Part shown: positions 1-11,996 of the stretch, piece after piece
Position numbering within the stretch: position 1 is the first letter of the stretch
Layout of the letters: each line of letters starts with the position of its first letter
From: Diadema setosum
Taxonomy: Eukaryota > Echinodermata > Echinoidea > Diadematoida > Diadematidae
DNA: 64,000 nt
Direction of reading: 5' to 3'
NCBI GenBank assembly: GCA_033980235.1
Contig: CM067064.1
Span: 32,953,497-33,017,496 of the forward strand
Notes under the pieces: model-generated
What the model was told of the DNA's origin: nothing
Databases searched by the model: none
What the model saw: only the letters and a program-made list of their open reading frames with translations
Made by a program: the position numbers and the translations under genes

Positions 1-3000
1 TTTCCCAGCTGAAGAGAGCATTGCCATGCTCTTCAGTGAGATTGAGGGGGAAAAATGTTTTCAAGTTTGTTTGTCTTTTTTTTTTTCCTCAGCAATTTCA
101 CAGAAGGTCTCGGACACAAATAGGTCTCAAATAACATTACAAGAGACCGAAACAGGAAGGGGAATGATAGTAAAAAAAAGAAATTTATTTCCTTGAAATT
201 TGTGTTCTAGAACAAACATTCCTGATTACACTTTGTAGCCGAGGTGAATCAAGGGGGGGGGGGGGGAGGGCGCCGTCTTTGTTGTTGTTGTTGTTGTTGG
301 TTAAAAAAAAAATTGGGGACGTGACCTTTCAATGTTATGAAGGAGCCTTCCCTTCACGGAATTCCTCGATCACCCCTTTTTTGTAGCAAATAAAAAACAC
401 CCAATCAAAATTATACTGTGAGAGAACCGCCGTTTGTTTTGGGTCATTAATTCCCTTTCCTGTACTGGGGACTTTGTTCCTCTGTTAAGTTTTGTTGTTT
501 TTGTTATATGACTACAATAATGAATTCACAGTTCATGCTGTTCTAAATATCTGTTGTATAAGGGGCCCTATCGGTTCCCCAATAGCGAGCAGATGCACGC
601 AATACGTTGCGCTCTCTGCATTTTCGACAAGATGATCAGAAGAAATCCTCAAATGAATTGAACAAGAATGCGCACAAACATTTTGAGCCATCGCTCTTAC
701 AATAATACCAGGTAATATACATTTTATTTCAAATGACAGTTGAGCGTTTTCTGATTTGTTTTTTAACGTTCTTGTAAAATTTTAATAATCGCCATGGCCT
801 TGTTGTACACCTTATACAATGGTGCTAACACTTGTATTCAAATTTACTTTTAGCTTTCATGTTTCCTTCGCTGTTCATGTTATTCTGAATGTCTGTCTAT
901 TTAGCAACGTGTTCTTTTCTTTCTTTTTTTTTTTCTCGCAGTACGGTTGCGAGCAGATGCACTCAATTGCGCTGTGTCGCTCCCTGCCTCTTCTCAGTTT
1001 GAGAAGAAAGTATTACACGAAGTTAGTAAACAAGAATCAACATTTGCAACGACGTTCTGATGTTACTGTACATATTCTTTTGTATGACAATTGTTTTTAC
1101 ATTATAATTTTAGCGTTCATGTTTTTTCATGTTTATGTTATGCCGACTATATTTCGCTAACCCATATATAGGCCTGTGTGCTGTTCCGCGCAGTACGGTT
1201 GCGAGCAGATGCGCGCAATTGCGTTCGCTACCAGATTCATTTCAATTGTTCACATTATAATCTTACTTCTCCTTCTGAATTGCTTGAAACTTTATTGCCA
1301 GTCATGAATGTTAGTCACTTTTGAGAGTAATCACTAGAAAGACCCAATTCTTTTGGATATGACAGTTACTGTTAACAACACACAGGCAACTCAAGTACTC
1401 TGATGTTAACTATTTTATGTGCATTCATTTGTTTCCTAATTGCTATAAATTTCAAAATTTGTGTTGTTTTCTTTCAGTTCTTACCTGTCATTTTGTTTAG
1501 CTATTCTCTTCCATGATAGCGGATGGTTCATAGTTTCCTATACTAATCATTACCAGATTTTTACAGTTTTCTGGAGACCATGCACTTTGTGTTTCCCAGC
1601 TGAAGAGAGCATTGCCATGCTCTTCAGTGAGATTGAGGGGGAAAATGTTTTCAAGTTTGTTTGTCTTTTTTTTTTTCCTCAGCAATTTCACAGAAGGTCT
1701 CGGACACAAATAGGTCTCAAATAACATTACAAGAGACCGAAACAGGAAGGGGAATGATAGTAAAAAAGAAATTTATTTCCTTGAAATTTGTGTTCTAGAA
1801 CAAACATTTCTGATTACACTTTGTAGCAGAGGTGAATCAAGGGGGGGGGGGGAGGGCGCCGTCTTTTTTGTTGTTGTTGTTGTTGGTTAAAAAAAAAAAA
1901 ATTGGGGACGTGACCTTTCAATGTTATGAAGGAGCCTTCCCTTCACGGAATTCCTCGATCACACCATTTTTGTATCAAATAAAAAACACCCAATCAAAAT
2001 TATACTGTGAGAGAACCGCCGTTTGTTTTGGGTCATTAATTCCCTTTCCTGTACTGGGGACGTTGTTCCTCTGTTAAGTTTTGTTGTTTTTGTTATATGA
2101 CTACAATAATGAATTCACAGTTCACGCTGTTCTAAATATCTGTTGTATAAGGGGCCCTATCGGTTCCCCAATAGCGAGCAGATGCACGCAATACGTTGCG
2201 CTCTCTGCATTTTCGACAAGATGATCAGAAGAAATCCTCAAATGAATTGAACAAGAATGCGCACAAACATTTTGAGCCATCGCTCTTACAATAATACCAG
2301 GTAATATACATTTTATTTCAAATGACAGTTGAGCGTTTTCTGATTTGTTTTTTAACTTTCTTGTAAAATTTCAATAATCGGCATGACCTTGTTGTACACC
2401 TTAATCAATGGTGCATAACACTTGTATTCATATTTAGTTTTAGCTTTCATGTTTCCTTCGCTGTTCATGTTATTCTGAATGTCTGTCTATTTAGCCACGT
2501 GTTCTTTTTTTTTTTTTTTTCTCTCGCAGTACGGTTGCGAGCAGATGCACTCAATTGCGCTGTGTCGCTCCCTGCCTCTTCTCAGTTTGAGAAGAAAGTA
2601 TTACACGAAGTTAGTAAACAAGAATCAACATTTGCAATGACGTTCTGATCTTACTGTACATATCATTTTGTATGACACTTGTTTTTACATTATAATTTTA
2701 GCGTTCAGGTTTCTTCATGTTCATGTTATGCCGACTATATTTCGCTAACCCATATAGGCCTGTGTGCTGTTCCGCGCAGTACGGTTGCGAGCAGATGCGC
2801 GCAATTGCGTTCGCTACCAGATTCATTTCAATTGTTCACATTATAATCTTACTTCTCCTTCTGAATTGCTTGAAACTTTATTGCCAGTCATGAATGTTAG
2901 TCACTTTTGAGAGTAATCACTAGAAAGACCCAATTCTTTTGGATATGACAGTTACTGTTAACAACACACAGGCAACTGAAGTACCCTGCTGTTAACTATT

Positions 3001-5100
3001 TTATGTGCATTCATTGTTTCTTATTTGCTATAACATTCAAAATTTGTGTTGTTTTCTTTCAGTTCTTACCTGTCATTTTGTTTAGCTATTCTCTTCCATG
3101 ATAGCGGATGGTTCATAGTTTCCTATACTAATCATTACCAGATTTTTACAGTTCTCTGGAGACCATGCACTTTGTGTTTCCCAGCTGAAGAGAGCATTGC
3201 CATGCTCTTCAGTGAGATTGAGGGGGAAAATGTTTTCAAGTTTGTTTGTCTTTTTTTTCCTCAGCAATTTCACAGAAGGTCTCGGACACAAATAGGTCTC
3301 AAATAACATTACAAGAGACCGAAACAGGAAGGGGAATGATAGTAAAAAAGAAATTTATTTCCTTGGAATTTGTTTGCTAGAACCAACATCTCTGAATCAA
3401 TGGGGGAGGGCGTCGTCTTTTTTTTTTTTTTTTTTTTTTTTTTGGTTTAAACAAAAGAAACCAAATTTGGGGACGTGACCTTTCAATGTTATGAAGGAGC
3501 CTTCCCTTCACGGAATTCCTCGATCACCCATTTTTGTAGCAAATAAAAAACACCCAATCAAAATTATACTGTGAGAGAACCGCCGTTTGTTTGGGCTTAT
3601 GAATTCCCTTTCCTGTACTGGGGACTTTGTTCCTCTGTTAAGTTTTGTTGTTTTTGTTACATGACTTCAATAATGAATTTACAGTTCATGCTGTTCTAAA
3701 TATCTGTTGTATAAGGGGCCCTATCGGTTCCCCAATAGCGAGCAGATGCACGCAATACGTTGCGCTCTCTGCATTTTCGACAAGATGATCAGAAGAAATC
3801 CTCAAATGAATTGAACAAGAATGCGCAGAAACACTTTGAGCCATCGCTCTTACAGTAATACCAGGTAATATACATTTTATTTCAAATGACAGTTGAGCGT
3901 TTTCTGATTTGTTTTTTAACGTTCTTGTAAAATTTCAATAATCGCCATGACCTTCAATGTTGTACACCTTATACAATGGTGCATAACACTTGTATTCAAA
4001 TTTAGTTTTAGCTTTCATGTTTCCTTCGCTGTTCATGTTATTCTGAATGTCTGTCTATTTAGTCACGTGTTCTTTTTTTTCTCGCAGTACGGTTGCGAGC
4101 AGATGCACTCAATAAACATTGCGCTGTGTCGCTCCCTGCCTCTTCTCTGTTCATTGCTGTTTGAGAAGAAAGTATTACACGAAGTTAGTAAACAAGAATC
4201 AACATTTGCAATGACTTTCTGATCTTACTGTGCATATTCTTTTGTATGACACTTGTTTTTACATTGTAATTTTAGCGTTCATGTTTCTTCATGTTTATGT
4301 TATGCCGACTATATTTCGCTAACCCATATAGGCCTGTGTGCTGTTCCGCGCAGTACGGTTGCGAGCAGATGCGCGCAATTGCGTTCGCTACCAGATTCAT
4401 TTCAATTGTTCACATTATAATCTTACTTCTCCTTCTGAATTGCTTGAAACTTTTATTGCCAGTCATGAATGTTACTCACTTTTGAGAGTAATCACTAGAA
4501 AGACCCAATTCTTTTGGATATGACAGTTACTGTTAACAACACACAGGCAACTCAAGTACACTGATGTTAACTATTCTATTCATCTGTTTCCTAATGGCTA
4601 TAACTTTCAAAATGTGTGTTGTTTTCTTTCAGTTCTTACCTGTCATTTTGTTTAGCTATTCTCTTCCATGATAGCGGATGGTTCATAGTTTCCTATACTA
4701 ATCATTACCAGATTTTTACAGTTTTCTGGAGACCATGCACTTTGTGTTTCCCAGCTGAAGAGAGCATTGCCATGCTCTTCAGTGAGATTGAGGGGGAAAA
4801 ATGTTTTCAAGTTTGTTTGTCTTTTTTGTTCCTCAGTAATTTCACAGAAGGTCTCGGACACAAATAGGTCTCAAATAACACTACAACAAGAGACCGAAAC
4901 AGGAAGGGGAATGATGATAAAAAAAGAAATTTATTTCATTGCAATTTGCTTGCTGGAACCAACATCTATACACATTGTAGCAGAGGTGAATCAAAGAGGG
5001 GTGGGGGCGTCTTTTTTTTTTTTTTTATACAAAAGAAATCACATTTGGGGACGTGGCCTTTCAATGTTATAAAGGTGCCTTCCCTTCACGGAATTCCTCG
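1..5100 (+). repeat. Left-arm tandem array of ~1.58 kb units
   Basis: Head-to-tail repeat seen directly. The landmark TTTCCCAGCTGAAGAGAGC recurs at 1, 1592, 3177 and 4747, giving periods of 1591, 1585 and 1570 bp, with a final partial unit. Each full unit contains three internal sub-repeats around GCGAGCAGATGC followed by CAATnnG, so the unit itself grew by internal duplication. Units differ by small indels and by homopolymer length (poly-G near 1840, poly-T near 3420). A short frame (for example 1461-1724, with an antisense frame at 1497-1727) is preserved in most units. It has no recognisable domain and probably reflects sequence identity between units rather than coding selection. The same unit occurs inverted at 58690-64000. 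Confidence 0.95.
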
Positions 5101-5825
5101 ATCACCCCCTGTTTTGTAGTACGCACTTTGTCTGCGCGCAAAGCACTTAAAAATGGATTGCCTTTGAATGTAGATGAGGATGGTGTGGGAAAACGCGATA
5201 ATTCACTGTTCATTAATGGTTTTAATCAAGGAGAAAATTTCGAATGAATATTTTCACTGAATTGTAATGACAGCACAATGTAATATCTATGGAAGTTTCT
5301 AAAAAGCTTCGTTGACGTTTTCTACAACACGGTGTTCAATACAACTCGGTTTGCGTGCATTGTCAATGCAAAAACAGCGGTCGATCCTAATAACGCGATT
5401 TACCGCGGGGAGCTGAAACGAGGCCACGCTAGTTCGTTGGCGATATTTTTGCACTGAAACTTCGAATCAAAAAGGGAACAACGGCATTTGATAGAGCTGG
5501 ACTTTCTCAATCACGTAGGTCAAGTTTTTTACGTGAATTTCAGTGTGAGATATTCTTATCAAGCAAATAAACATTAGGCGGTCGATGAGTAGTAGGTCCA
5601 ACCCTACTTGTTATAAAAGCACAGTAAGAACTGAATTTGTCCCTCGCTTATATAGAAAACAATAAAAATTGAAAGTCTTGTCGAGTAAAAATCATAGTGT
5701 GGCAATTTGAGATACGTGCATGCGCTCCCAGGTATTATTAGATAAATTACTCAGCGATGTATACAGTGGGTTAATAAGGAATAATTATTCTAATACCAAA
5801 TAGAGAGCCCCAGAGAACTCATGGG
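5101..5825 (+). repeat. Inner part of left inverted-repeat arm
   Basis: Single-copy continuation of the left arm, matched in inverse orientation by about 57605-58690. Shared landmarks include GTACGCACTTTGTCTGCGCGC (5129) and GCGGTCGATGAGTAGTAGG (5578). From about 5600 to 5825 the sequence also belongs to a dispersed family found at 25400-25640, 37715-37990 and 38760-38990. Homology to the right arm stops at about 5825/57605. No gene recognised. Confidence 0.85.
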
Positions 5826-6790
5826 TATATGTGTGTCTTGCCTTCTCTTTTGTAAGTTTATTCTCCTCGTCTTTTTCTTTTCCTTGCTCTGCTCTTCTCT
5901 ACCTATCTCTGATTATTGTTGACTCTCACTGTACCAGTTCGGTAAATGATTTTCATGATATTTTTCTTATTTTTTTTTATATACAGTGTTTACTATTCTC
6001 GTATTGTACTGTAAATTAGGGACCCTGTGGAAGAAGAGACATATTTTGATCATTAACATGACTGAACAGGAAATCACCCGTTTCTTCTGTACGTATATGC
6101 AATGTATATGCAACTTGTAATGTGTGTATTTTTATATGAAGACGGAAATAAACAAACAAACATTAATTCCCTTTCCTGTATACTGGGGACTTTGTTCCTC
6201 TGTTTACGTTGGCTGTTATTGTTACGTGCCTACACTAATCTTGCAAAATACAACTTTATTAGTAGTTTGTACAGTTTTGCAAATGCGTTGATGGCCGTAT
6301 TCAAAAAAATCACACGAAGTACTAGTACAGTGTATGTGCAGCTCATTAACATGTTTAACCCCAGACGTATACAGCTGTACTATCCCATAAGTTTCACAAG
6401 TCCCACACAGTCATATTGCACAGACAAAAAAAAAAAAGAAAAAAAAAGAAAAAAAAAAAAAGAATGGCGGTGGAAAACTACAAGGATTACATGAATCCGG
6501 TCGACATTTCACCGTGATGGAAAGTCGGCTTAATACTTGTATGAAGATGACATTGCTGCGAAAAACCAGTGGAGGAGGCAAACTGCGACGAGGAACTTTA
6601 CGGAGAAAACACGTGGCCCCAAGACGAATGGCGAAGACACCATCCGGTTAGGGACATTACACAGAAAGATACGAGCGTGTGCAATGGTACGATCTTCAAT
6701 TAGCTTTTCTTTCGCACACAAAATTCATTCGAATCAGCCAACACTCGAACAAAAAGTACCTTGGAAGTGTTGCAAATGAGATATTCACTA
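5826..6790. other. No gene recognised; fragment of arm repeat
   Basis: AT-rich sequence with no recognisable coding region. Positions about 6164-6240 are a diverged fragment of the arm unit (CCCTTTCCTGTA followed by CTGGGGACTTTGTTCCTCTG). An A-rich tract lies at 6425-6462. Confidence 0.6.
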
Positions 6791-6791
6791 T

Positions 6792-6846
6792 CACACACAC
6801 ACACACACACACACACACTTACACACACAAAAATACACACACACAC
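6792..6846. repeat. (CA)n microsatellite
   Basis: Runs of CA interrupted by a few T and A bases. The antisense short ORFs here are microsatellite artefacts. Confidence 0.9.
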
Positions 6847-7924
6847 ATAATAATAATGATAATAAAGACAATATCAAAATTAGGAATGAGGTGAAACAAA
6901 GCAAAAGACAGAAACAGAAACGAGAGAAATGGAGAGGAATCTTAAAACGTAATATGACATACAATTCGTAATGTACAAAGATATCGCCACACACTGGACA
7001 GTACTCTTCTGCATTAATATCGATACGATGTATCGATATGTTGGTGATAATATATTGTTTGGTGTATAAGAGTCCATTGACCTTCCGGTTCTCTTGGAAT
7101 TGATAGCAAAGTAGCTTGTATTATTATGGCCTTCTGAATGAAAACCTTTACACCTGAACAAGTATGCAGGTTGTGAATACATGGACACTTTGTATCATGT
7201 TAAGAGAGCTGCATTGTAGTAGTTTACAAGATAGACACAGTGAAAAGTATTATTGTGTACATATTTAGAGTGCAGATGTAGAGATGGAGGTCCAATGCTA
7301 ACACAATTTGGATGACTCACAGCAACCTCCACACCTTATCGGCAGGAGCGCTGACCACTATCTTTCTCGATGGTGTTTTCATATTTGTGGTCAGTACTTC
7401 TCTCACATTCGCAGCTCCTCAGTTTCTCGCCTATAGCCAGATCCTCACTTTGTGATAAAGAATGTAAAAAGAAATTAGTCAGAGATCGTACCCAAAGTTC
7501 CGTCTTCAGAGCGACTGTCGTGAAATTCCCGAAATACTTATGCTTTTGCCTGACGGCAGGGATCATCTCAAATGCTGTAAAAGTTTATATGGCAAAAATC
7601 GTACAGAAGTGGAGGAATGAAATACAGAATCGAGCAGGGAAGATAGAGAAAAGCTTGCATTTTGGGAGATAAAGGAAAACTAAAGAAGTTAGGGTTGTTC
7701 TGTAGCATATTAGGACATTCAATTTTACGTTTGTTTTAAACTACCTACCAAAGAAGTGGATGTTTGTCATATTCATGTTGGACAAATATTGTATCTAAGC
7801 ACATTCAGTAGTTTCAGTTTAAAAAATATACAGAGTAATCGAGCCATTTGTAGCTGTGTTTAAATTGGCTGATTTTTATTTTTCTATTTAACATGAATGG
7901 TTTAACTTAAGCTGTATGATTTTA
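6847..7924. other. No gene or repeat recognised
   Basis: About 1.1 kb of AT-rich DNA. ORFs on both strands at 7336-7672 overlap each other and show no domain, signal peptide or splice context. I see nothing else supportable. Confidence 0.5.
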
Positions 7925-8415
7925 TTAAAGAACTAGAAAAGCACTCTGAAAGCGAATACCTCCGCCAAGCATGCAGCTCATTTCCACCACTGATCTTGTT
8001 CTTCCACAGAGATATCCTTTCCATCCATATGTACTTTTAGTAATTATGTGCTGAAAGTCGCCAGATTTCCCAATATAGAAGCCTTTGTTACGTCATAAAC
8101 CCTCAGCTGCACGGCACGCCTCGCCCTAACAAAAACTAGAGCACGCACTTTGGTGTGCGAATGCAAACTTCAAATACGCGCTGCCTGAACTCCCAAGTTC
8201 ATTGACCCTACCTGGCTAAATACCGAAAATCCTTCATAAATTCCCAAAAAATTGTCGGATCACTACCAAAAGTTAATCGTTTGTTACTTGTGTCATTCTC
8301 GACCTTTCCTGCAAGTGCATCCCAATCTGTAACTACTTTTTGAGTTATTTTGTACACGGAGAAACTAAGAAACCAACGGTAACGAAAACAAAACCTCCCC
8401 CCCCCCCCCTTGGCG
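7925..8415 (-). mobile_element. Dispersed ~470 bp repeat, copy 1
   Basis: Matches 40530-41110 in inverse orientation. Shared landmarks are AAACTAGAGCACGCACTTT (8132) against its complement near 40806, and ACTACCAAAAGTTAATCGTTT (8261) against AACTTTTGGTAGTGATCCGG (40681). A further fragment lies at 39628-39720 (AAAGCACTCTGAGAGCGCAG). This copy has the uninterrupted (empty) site CGCCCTAACAAAAACTAGAG, where the copy at 40.8 kb carries a MITE. It ends in a poly-C run at 8399-8410. It is non-coding and its family is not identified. Confidence 0.8.
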
Positions 8416-8828
8416 GATGTAATAAACTGACAGTTGATTACGATAATTATGAGAAAATATTGCCAGCAATGCTCGGACTGTTTTTGATTAGCAAGTGTTA
8501 TAACTTTCAATATTATAATCAAACTCTTTGAGGTATTTTAATCAAGTGCTATGATGAAGAGATGGCTTATCAAGAACACTGAAGAAGAATGAGGTGTGAT
8601 ATCGGCAATTTGTATGTGTCATTTACATTGAGTTGATAATCGCATGATTGTGATTTATCTGATCACTGGAAATCAGTATTATATATACTGAGAATAAAAA
8701 CACTTTCATCCCTGCATCTAACTTGACTGCACGTTTTATCTTTTACTGCCTACAGATAAAGCAATATACACCCTCCCCCCCCCCCCCCCCCGTTATTGCG
8801 GGATGGGTGATTTAAAAAAAAAAATATA

Positions 8829-8830
<2 letters not shown>
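8416..8830. other. No gene; poly-C tract
   Basis: AT-rich spacer with a poly-C run at about 8775-8791. No coding signal. Confidence 0.5.

Positions 8831-8832
<2 letters not shown>

Positions 8833-8874
<42 letters not shown>
8833..8874. repeat. (TA)n microsatellite
   Basis: Uninterrupted alternating TA, about 20 units, immediately before a long hairpin. Confidence 0.95.
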
Positions 8875-8877
<3 letters not shown>

Positions 8878-8904
8878 GCAAATAATCAACGTTGGTGAAG
8901 TTGA

Positions 8905-9020
8905 TGGGACAAAACTATCACTTCCGAGGCGATCTGGATGTAGCTATCTTTCCGAAGCGCAGCTGAGGAAAGATAGCGTACACATTCAGATCGCCGAGGA
9001 AGTGATAGTTTGTCTCATTG
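8905..9020. mobile_element. Near-perfect hairpin (foldback MITE) between (TA)n tracts
   Basis: Arms of about 50 nt pair across a short loop. GGGACAAAACTATCACTTCC at 8907 pairs with GGAAGTGATAGTTTGTCTCA ending near 9018, and AGCTATCTTTCC pairs with GGAAAGATAGC around the loop at about 8956-8968. The hairpin is bracketed by (TA)n at 8833-8874 and 9053-9119. That is consistent with a TA-targeting MITE inserted in, or expanding, an AT microsatellite. Confidence 0.8.
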
Positions 9021-9050
9021 CCTGAAACTGAAAGTTTCATAACTAAAACA

Positions 9051-9052
<2 letters not shown>

Positions 9053-9119
<67 letters not shown>
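9053..9119. repeat. (TA)n microsatellite
   Basis: Alternating TA with one phase slip near 9083, downstream partner of the tract at 8833. Confidence 0.95.
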
Positions 9120-9121
<2 letters not shown>

Positions 9122-10122
9122 TGCATGTGTGTGTCAATGGAGCAGTATGCATTGAGGAGACATATCAAGAGTTATCTCTATATTTCATCGCTAATTCTAA
9201 TGTAAAATAATATTGCTAATAATCAGTATTCTGAGTGTAACTTGTGCACTGTGATGTAATTCATGGTTCCAATTTCGTACATTGGCATGCTGTTACATAA
9301 TAATATACACACATCTTACACCTGTATACCTACCTGCAACTCGATGTCAACACACATACACACACAAACACAGACACACAACATATATATATATTGCAGA
9401 AACCCCGCAGGTAATTTTATTAAACGGGAAATCCATTCAAAATAAAATTTAGTCTGACAAAAAAAAGAGTAAAATCTTATGAGTTCAGCGGTAAAAATCT
9501 TAATGAAATTGGATGACTGAAAAATAAACAAATTATATTTTGAATTAATGCTAATTTCTGCCAAAAAAAATAATTGTACAGTGGATATGAATATGCAAAT
9601 GAGTGAGCTAATCATGTCATACCCTTACACTACATTGTATTGCATTGGTCGTGTGCATACCAAAAAAAAAAAAAAAAAAAACGCCTTAAATTCAATGTTC
9701 ATGTCATTGAAATCGGAAACATGATGTTATTCCTGGTTGACCAACTTCTATGATCACTGTGTAGACATACACTGCACAACATGACAGTGTTTGAGAATCT
9801 GAGCCTCGGGCATAAATGCGTTTGAATGAAAAATCGGCAATTTTACAATTGTATGTGCAAACTATCTGACAATTTGTCAGGGAAAGACATGCTCACTTTC
9901 CCAATTGAATATTCATACTCACTGTTCAAGAACTGTTTCCCCAAAAATAGCGGAACTTCAAGATGCTTAAGTCCTTTTATTTCATCAAATTTCAATCAAA
10001 ATCATACCGTTTAACTCGTACTATTTTACTCTTTTTCTCAGACTAACTTACATTTTGACTGGATTTCCACTTAAGGATGTGAAGGTGGTCATACAGAAAT
10101 GTGGATCGTTGTAAAGGGACTA
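9120..10122. other. No gene recognised; short (CA)n
   Basis: AT-rich. A degenerate CA run lies at about 9349-9382 and a poly-A run at 9663-9681. ORFs are short and featureless. Confidence 0.5.
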
Positions 10123-10311
10123 GGGCAATTACCCCCTGGGCAATTACCCCGCACCCTTCCCCTAGCCCTAATCCTAATCCTAATCCTGAACCTAACCCTA
10201 ATTTTAACCATAACCTAAATCCCTAACCCTAACCCTAACCCTAATTTTTACTCCAACCTTACCACCAACCAGTATTGGCCGGGGGTAATTGCCCTCTGGG
10301 GGTAATTGCCC
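10123..10311. mobile_element. MITE with telomere-like core
   Basis: Terminal inverted repeats contain GGGCAATTACCCC twice on the left (10123 and about 10139) and GGGGTAATTGCCC twice on the right (ending about 10311). The core holds degenerate CCCTAA/CCTAAT repeats (10161-10243), resembling interstitial telomeric sequence inside an inverted-repeat element. It has no coding capacity. Confidence 0.8.
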
Positions 10312-11130
10312 GGATACGCGTTGTAAAGCATGTCGTGGATCCATCTCTTGCAAGATTACCACTCACGCTGCTCTTAGAATTGCAGTTGAATCTGTAAACA
10401 CAATGGACAGACTGTAGTAGTCCTTTTAAAGGGATCACTGACGTGCTCTACAAAAATCATTTCTCTTTGACCACTGAAGCTAATACAATGGCGTGTTCTG
10501 TAAGATGTGAGAAATGAATTGTAATTCGAGTTGTTTTTGTACTGATTCACTTTTTATAAGTTTTCGTTGCAGATGGTCCCTTTACATTTGTCTCTTTTTT
10601 GTTTAGTTTTTTACTCAGGCTATTTGTTTTCCATTTAAATACAGTAATAGCACATCTTTGTACTATAGTCTTTAGCTATCGCTTGTCCCATTGTTCTTCC
10701 CACGGGAATGTCAAATACACTCACCCCATTCAGCTCTTTTAAGCAATGATGGCATTATGAGACAATATCTGAAAAGTTGTACGTGACAATTCATCTACTT
10801 CACTTCCCTTTTCATGAAAAGATTTCGCCACTGGATCCCCCTTCCTAACGGTGCCAACGATCTTTGCCATTCTGTAAGTGATTGCATGACTATAGTGTGA
10901 ATGACTGAATTGCACTCCAATGCATTTATCCTCATATTACATTTTGAAACGCAGAAAAGACTTCCATTTATTAAGGTTTTTGTATACAAAAGCTTCAATT
11001 CATTTTATTCCAACACTCGACTACAAACATGTTAACTACCGGCCATACCACACACATATCACTTACCAACATACAACACTGCTTTTCGAATATCGGTCTT
11101 TAAAGAAAGGGTGAAAAAAAAAAAATCAGG
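10312..11130. other. No gene recognised
   Basis: About 800 bp of unique-looking AT-rich DNA. Short ORFs at 10795-11114 are featureless. Confidence 0.5.
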
Positions 11131-11220
11131 CTATTGTTATACAGTGTACCATCTCCGGGAGGTCCCCCTGCAGCTTCGGGTTTCAGTGTCCATAAAGATC
11201 CACCAATGACACATTTTCCT
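11130..11220 (-). repeat. Inverted copy of the transposase promoter-proximal module
   Basis: The reverse complement of about 11130-11205 aligns with 18011-18090, the DNA directly upstream of the transposase gene. Both contain CATTGGTGGATCTTT, GGACACTGAA, CCCGAAGCTGCAG and CTCCCGGAG in the same order, with roughly 85% identity by eye. Here the TATAAATA box is replaced by a sequence with a small insertion. The similarity is confined to this module, so it is a dispersed sequence and not a duplicated gene. Confidence 0.75.
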
Positions 11221-11322
11221 TTGATAGCAGTTACACATGCCAACGGGTTAACAGCTCAAAAGATGACAGAGTTATTCGATCCAACAGTTTTTGTGAAAAT
11301 AGTTGCCATGGCAACGCAATTG

Positions 11323-11324
<2 letters not shown>

Positions 11325-11362
<38 letters not shown>
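11325..11362. repeat. Poly-T tract
   Basis: A run of more than 30 T, likely a retro-element tail or slippage tract. Confidence 0.9.
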
Positions 11363-11364
<2 letters not shown>

Positions 11365-11394
11365 AACGGACCGCCCGACATCAGAGTGATTCCT

Positions 11395-11996
11395 ATACCC
11401 CCATGCACACTATGTGTGGGTGGTGTATGATAGATTACAAGTAGTACACATGTCATGCACTGTACTTCGGGGAAAGTCGGGTTTTCATCATGTAATTTCT
11501 AAATGAACACATAGACGATGTACAGCTGCTTTAAAGTGACTTGCAGCTACAGGAATCTAAAAATGCAATAAATGTTACTAAACATTGCTGAGGAAACTTT
11601 CTCTTTTCTTTTTCTTTTATTTATTTATTTATTTTTTTTTTTGCATGGCAATATCGCAGGAGTTTTCATTGATATCCCGGTTCCTTCCAATAACATCTGG
11701 CAATATGGGCTCCCCTTTCCTTTCCAGAGGACCCTACCATTACAATTATCCTACCGTTGCCAGGTAACCATTTATACACCTTTGCCTGTGTATAAAACAA
11801 AACAATGTTTACAAGCTTTATTCGTGGTTAAAGACTATCTATTAATCCACATGTTTATTAGCGTGTGTGTGTGTGTGTTTGTGTTTCCCTTTTTATGATT
11901 GGGACGTGAATTACCAGCTATACCACCCGCATATCACTAAATATAAACAGGGAGGTGCCCACCTCCCTGAAATAAACTTCTAACTCTAAACCACGA
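11395..11996 (+). repeat. ~600 bp duplicated segment, copy 1
   Basis: Near-identical direct copy at 50020-50615. Shared landmarks are CATGCACTGTACTTCGGGG, GGCAATATCGCAGGAGTTT, and ATTACCAGCTATACCACCCG followed by CATATCACTAAATATAAACA. The (TTTC/TTTA)n-like tract in the middle differs in length. A third, inverted and diverged fragment lies at 44085-44269. Both main copies lead straight into the satellite sequence, so the satellite edge was duplicated with them. The ORFs inside (11572-11898; 50184-50402) are conserved only as DNA and show no known domain. Confidence 0.85.

Noticed and set aside
1461..1727. Conserved short frame in each arm unit (both strands) as a real gene
   Set aside because: It is repeated because the DNA unit is repeated; no domain, no third-position bias that I can judge, and homopolymer indels shift the frame between units.
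11572..11898. ORF in the 600 bp duplicated segment (also 50184-50402) as a coding exon
   Set aside because: The frame is broken or shifted by T-rich tract length between copies, and no domain is recognisable.
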